DNA from: Planctomycetota bacterium
GTDB lineage: Bacteria; Planctomycetota; Phycisphaerae; Phycisphaerales; UBA1924
Length of the DNA: 7,860 nucleotides
Assembly (NCBI GenBank): GCA_023412695.1
Contig: JAEYNG010000521.1
Location: 1-7,860 of the forward strand
Reading direction: 5' to 3'
Made by a program: the position numbers and the translations under genes. The notes beneath the pieces were generated by a model. It was given only the letters and a program-made list of their open reading frames with translations, was not told the origin of the DNA and made no database searches. Below are positions 5,171 to 7,860 of the stretch, piece after piece (within the stretch, counting starts at the first letter, position 1; each line of letters begins with the position of its first letter).

Positions 5171-7078
5171 TTACTCCGTCCACCGGAAGTGGTACGTCAA
5201 CCACTCAAAGACCACGGCGACCGACGCGATCAACGCCAGCATCAACCACGGCATCCCCCCCAGCAGGCGACGCGAGAGGCCCAGCTTTGTCGCGGCGTCC
5301 TCCGCGGGTGACTCCGGTGCGAGGCGAGATTCGGACGCGTCGCCGATGTTGATGGCGGCGAAGCTCGTTTCGTCCCCCGCCTCCACTCGCACGACGCCGG
5401 CCCGGCCGGTGTCGGCGTACGCGAACAGGCCGTCAGCGACGGGCGTTGCTGTTTCCTCCGTCTTGCCGTCGCGGCGAGTGACGACCTTCGCATCCGTGAC
5501 GGCAAGCGGGAGCGGTCGAAGCGGGCGGATCGTTTCGCCGATCTGGTAGCTCGAACGCAGCCGCGATGGTGCGTCGGTGTGCATGTACGACACGGCGTTT
5601 CGCAGGAGCAGCGGGAACGCGTTGCGGAAGGGCAGGTCGCTATCCAATACGTCGAAGGCGACCAGCAGCGTTTGGCGCTGCGGCTGCTCAACAAGGGCGA
5701 CGAGTGGCTCGCCGTCGTCGGCGCTTGCGAGGACGAGCGCGGGCTGCTTGAGCGTCAACCGTGCCGCCTTGGCCAGTCGCGACCCCTGAAGTGTGATGTG
5801 CTGCAGGATCGTGTGCGGCTTGGGTGCGAGGTGGATCTGCGGCGCGACGATCGGCTCGCCGCTGACGCCCCCAAGCACGGGCGGGCACGCGTTCACGACG
5901 ACGAATCGGCCCTCCGCCGGGAACTGCTCCGGTGTCCAGCCGTTGAAGATGACCAGATCCGGACGCCTGAGCGAACCGCCCGCTGTCGCGGCGGCCGCGG
6001 CCTGAGCGTATTGCTCCGGTGCGAGTGTCAGGCTTTCCTCCGGCCAGATGAGCGGGGTCATCGAGGCAAGGGCCTGCTCAAAGAAGAACGCGCTCTCCTT
6101 CGGCGTTACGAGCCAGACAACCGCCGGGCGGATCGGTTCGAGGATCGCGAACGCCTCATTATCAAGGGCGAGCGCATCCGTGCGGTCGAGCGATGCCCGC
6201 AGTACGCCGCCATCCGGCGCATCGATGACGATGGACTTCTCCCACGTCGCCCCGGGCTCGGCTTTCACCAGCTCCACCGAGTCGGTGCTGCCGTCGATCT
6301 CGAGCACGAGCTGGGTGTCGAGCGGCTGATCCGAGTCGTTCACGACGCTCACAAGGGCGTCGTAGTTGCTGTTCTGGCGGTGCGGTCGGACGGCGAGGTG
6401 GCCGATGCCCGCGTTGTCGCGCGTCTTGCCGATGGGCCAGTGGATGATCCGGTTGTCGGTCGCGGCCAGCGATGCGACCTTTCCCGCCGCGCCGTCGGAG
6501 ATGACGACGATGCACGGATCGGTCCTGCCGGCGGCGAGCTGGCCCGCGAGGCGAACGGCCTCCTCCAGCCCCGCGCTCCCGGCGAATGGGGCGAGCGCAT
6601 CGGCCGCCTTGCGAAGGGCGGCGGAGTCGAACGTCCACGGCTGGACGACCCGCGGCTGTCGCGCGGCCTCGATGAGCAGCCATTCGTCGCTGACGGGCCG
6701 GCCGCCGCTGATCGCCTCAATCGCCGTCTTCGCGAGCTCGAATCGCGTCCGCCCTTCAAGGTCAGCCTCGACCGTCTGCATGCTCGCGGAGTTGTCGATC
6801 ACGATCGCGATCGCCCGTGGCTTGATCTTCCCGAGTGAGAAGATCGGGTTGCCCAGGGCGAGGATGAGACAGCCGACGATCGCCAGCCACAGCAGCATCG
6901 AGAGCAGCCGCTTCAGGCGGTCGAACAATGAGTGCACACGCGTTTTGCCCGCGAGCGCGAGCCAGAACTCGAGCACGGGCACGGTTGCCGAGCGACGCTT
7001 GATCTTCAGGAGGTAGAGCGCGACCACCGCGCCGGCGATGACCAAAAACCATAGCGCGGCGGGGGCGAGCAGCGTCAT
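5171..7078 (-). CDS. BatA-type VWA membrane protein
   Basis: This is a 635-aa protein whose ATG at 7076-7078 overlaps the upstream stop as ATGA and is preceded by GGGAGG eight bases away (7087-7092). The N-terminus is the BatA-like membrane region: a first hydrophobic segment at about 5-24, KIKRRSATVPVLEFW, then a second segment at about 59-77. A VWA domain follows with MIDAS DNSAS (Asp95, Ser97, Ser99) and ISDG (Asp195). A beta-rich middle region (about 225-310) and a degenerate GATase-like region (PDLVIFNGWTPEQFP, VVNACPP, LPFRNAFPLLLRNAVSYM) come next, and a final membrane segment lies at about 606-626. The VWA and middle regions probably face one side of the membrane between anchors. It is co-translated with the DUF58 gene and lies 3 bases before the next VWA gene. 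Partner and substrate cannot be read from sequence. Confidence 0.92.
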   Translation of the reverse strand: MTLLAPAALWFLVIAGAVVALYLLKIKRRSATVPVLEFWLALAGKTRVHSLFDRLKRLLSMLLWLAIVGCLILALGNPIFSLGKIKPRAIAIVIDNSASMQTVEADLEGRTRFELAKTAIEAISGGRPVSDEWLLIEAARQPRVVQPWTFDSAALRKAADALAPFAGSAGLEEAVRLAGQLAAGRTDPCIVVISDGAAGKVASLAATDNRIIHWPIGKTRDNAGIGHLAVRPHRQNSNYDALVSVVNDSDQPLDTQLVLEIDGSTDSVELVKAEPGATWEKSIVIDAPDGGVLRASLDRTDALALDNEAFAILEPIRPAVVWLVTPKESAFFFEQALASMTPLIWPEESLTLAPEQYAQAAAAATAGGSLRRPDLVIFNGWTPEQFPAEGRFVVVNACPPVLGGVSGEPIVAPQIHLAPKPHTILQHITLQGSRLAKAARLTLKQPALVLASADDGEPLVALVEQPQRQTLLVAFDVLDSDLPFRNAFPLLLRNAVSYMHTDAPSRLRSSYQIGETIRPLRPLPLAVTDAKVVTRRDGKTEETATPVADGLFAYADTGRAGVVRVEAGDETSFAAINIGDASESRLAPESPAEDAATKLGLSRRLLGGMPWLMLALIASVAVVFEWLTYHFRWTE

Positions 7079-7860
7079 GCCAGCAGCCTCCCGTGCTGGA
7101 GGACGTGCCGCACGAACTCGTCGAACTCCGTGTCGGTGTATGTCAGATCGAAGCCGATGCCCGAGCCCAGCGCGTAGCGCTTAAGGTCGGTCGTGAACGA
7201 CTCGAACGCGGCCTTGTACCGCTTCAGCATCGAGTCGGTGATCGTGAGGTTCTGCTGCGCGCCGGTTTCGGCATCGTGCAGCCGCAGCTCGCCCCGGAGC
7301 GGCGGGTTGCGCTCCCACGGCGAGACGACCTGCACGACGTGGATTTGGTGCTTGGCGAAGCGGAGGCGGTCGAGCCCCGCGCGGGCCTGCTGCAGCCCGT
7401 AGAAGTCCGAGATCAGCACGACGATGCCCGGCCGCCGCACGCGCGAGGCAAACATCTGCGCGGTCTTCTCGAAGCCCGTCAGGTCGCCCGTGGGCAACTC
7501 CTCAAGGAACCGCATGAGTCGCAAGGCCTGCCCCTTGCCGCGGAGACGTTCCATTCCCTGTCGCAGGTCCGTGTCGAAGGGCACGACGCTCGCGCTGTCC
7601 ATGTTCGACAGTCCGATGTACGCCAGCGCGGCGGCGATCCGGCGGGCGTGGTCGAACTTGTTGGGCTCGCCGAAGTCCATCGATCCGCTGCGGTCGAGCA
7701 GCACCCAGAGGTCAAGCTCCTCCTCCTGCCGGTAGAGCTTGATGTACAGCTCGCCGAGTCGCGCGTACGCCATCCAGTCCACCGTGCGCGGGTCGTCGCC
7801 GGGGGAGTACTCGCGGAAGTCCTTGAACTCGATGCTCGCGCCCTTCTTAATGCTCGGGCG
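7075..7860 (-). CDS. DUF58 domain protein, N-terminus beyond the right edge
   Basis: The frame is open to the right edge, and 261 residues plus the stop are visible. The edge segment carries the DUF58 signature: FKDFREYSPGDDPRTVDW followed by MAYAR. A VWA-like fold then follows with MIDAS-type LLDRSGSMDF and a later VLISDFYG. The internal GTG and ATG codons near 7782 would cut off the DUF58 motif, so the true start lies outside the window. No membrane segment is seen in this part, consistent with a soluble partner. DUF58 proteins typically follow a MoxR AAA+ ATPase gene and precede BatA-like VWA genes, exactly as here. The ATGA overlap with the next gene implies coupled translation. Molecular function of the family is unresolved. 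Confidence 0.93.
   Translation of the reverse strand, partial: RPSIKKGASIEFKDFREYSPGDDPRTVDWMAYARLGELYIKLYRQEEELDLWVLLDRSGSMDFGEPNKFDHARRIAAALAYIGLSNMDSASVVPFDTDLRQGMERLRGKGQALRLMRFLEELPTGDLTGFEKTAQMFASRVRRPGIVVLISDFYGLQQARAGLDRLRFAKHQIHVVQVVSPWERNPPLRGELRLHDAETGAQQNLTITDSMLKRYKAAFESFTTDLKRYALGSGIGFDLTYTDTEFDEFVRHVLQHGRLLA

Noticed and set aside
5579..6838. 419-codon open frame on the plus strand, antisense to the BatA-type gene
   Set aside because: It lies wholly inside a gene with clear domains, its translation is Arg/Gly/Asp-rich without any recognisable fold, and such long antisense frames are expected in GC-rich coding DNA.

Overview
The window comes from a GC-rich bacterium. The right-hand three quarters hold the downstream part of a DUF58 / BatA-like / large VWA membrane-protein operon. 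This layout, with big multi-domain VWA proteins carrying a glutamine-amidotransferase-like segment, is familiar from Planctomycetota (Phycisphaerae-like lineages are a plausible guess). The phylum is inferred from architecture, not from a marker gene.

Right block (1966-7860, all on the minus strand, read right to left). The order is a DUF58 protein (start beyond the right edge), a BatA-type single-VWA membrane protein, an 896-aa protein with two VWA domains around a GATase-like domain, a 51-aa protein, and a 120-aa protein. The junctions are very tight: ATGA overlap, 3-nt gap, GTGA overlap, TTGA overlap. The five genes therefore look like one translationally coupled unit. The first three are membrane-associated proteins of the type that usually accompanies a MoxR AAA+ ATPase, which would be expected just past the right edge. 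The two small proteins at the tail are unrecognised and use non-ATG starts.

Left block (1-1965) is different: lower GC, looser spacing, genes that look incomplete. A minus-strand reading frame running off the left edge encodes the C-lobe of a protein-kinase-like domain. Its HRD catalytic Asp is replaced by Ala and its N-lobe is absent. A linker and the start of a second kinase domain with a glycine-rich loop follow. A divergent plus-strand gene (964-1365) has the 'SREQLYE.VW...GYWAK' N-terminus of a familiar but functionally unknown family and ends early. The same frame continues past its stop, through a second stop, to a convincing protein C-terminus ending at 1944. This suggests a decayed gene or gene remnants. 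A 14-bp inverted repeat sits in the divergent intergenic region.

No RNA gene, CRISPR array, insertion sequence or attachment site was seen. The overall picture is a conserved membrane operon abutting an accessory region with a two-kinase-domain protein and eroded neighbours.
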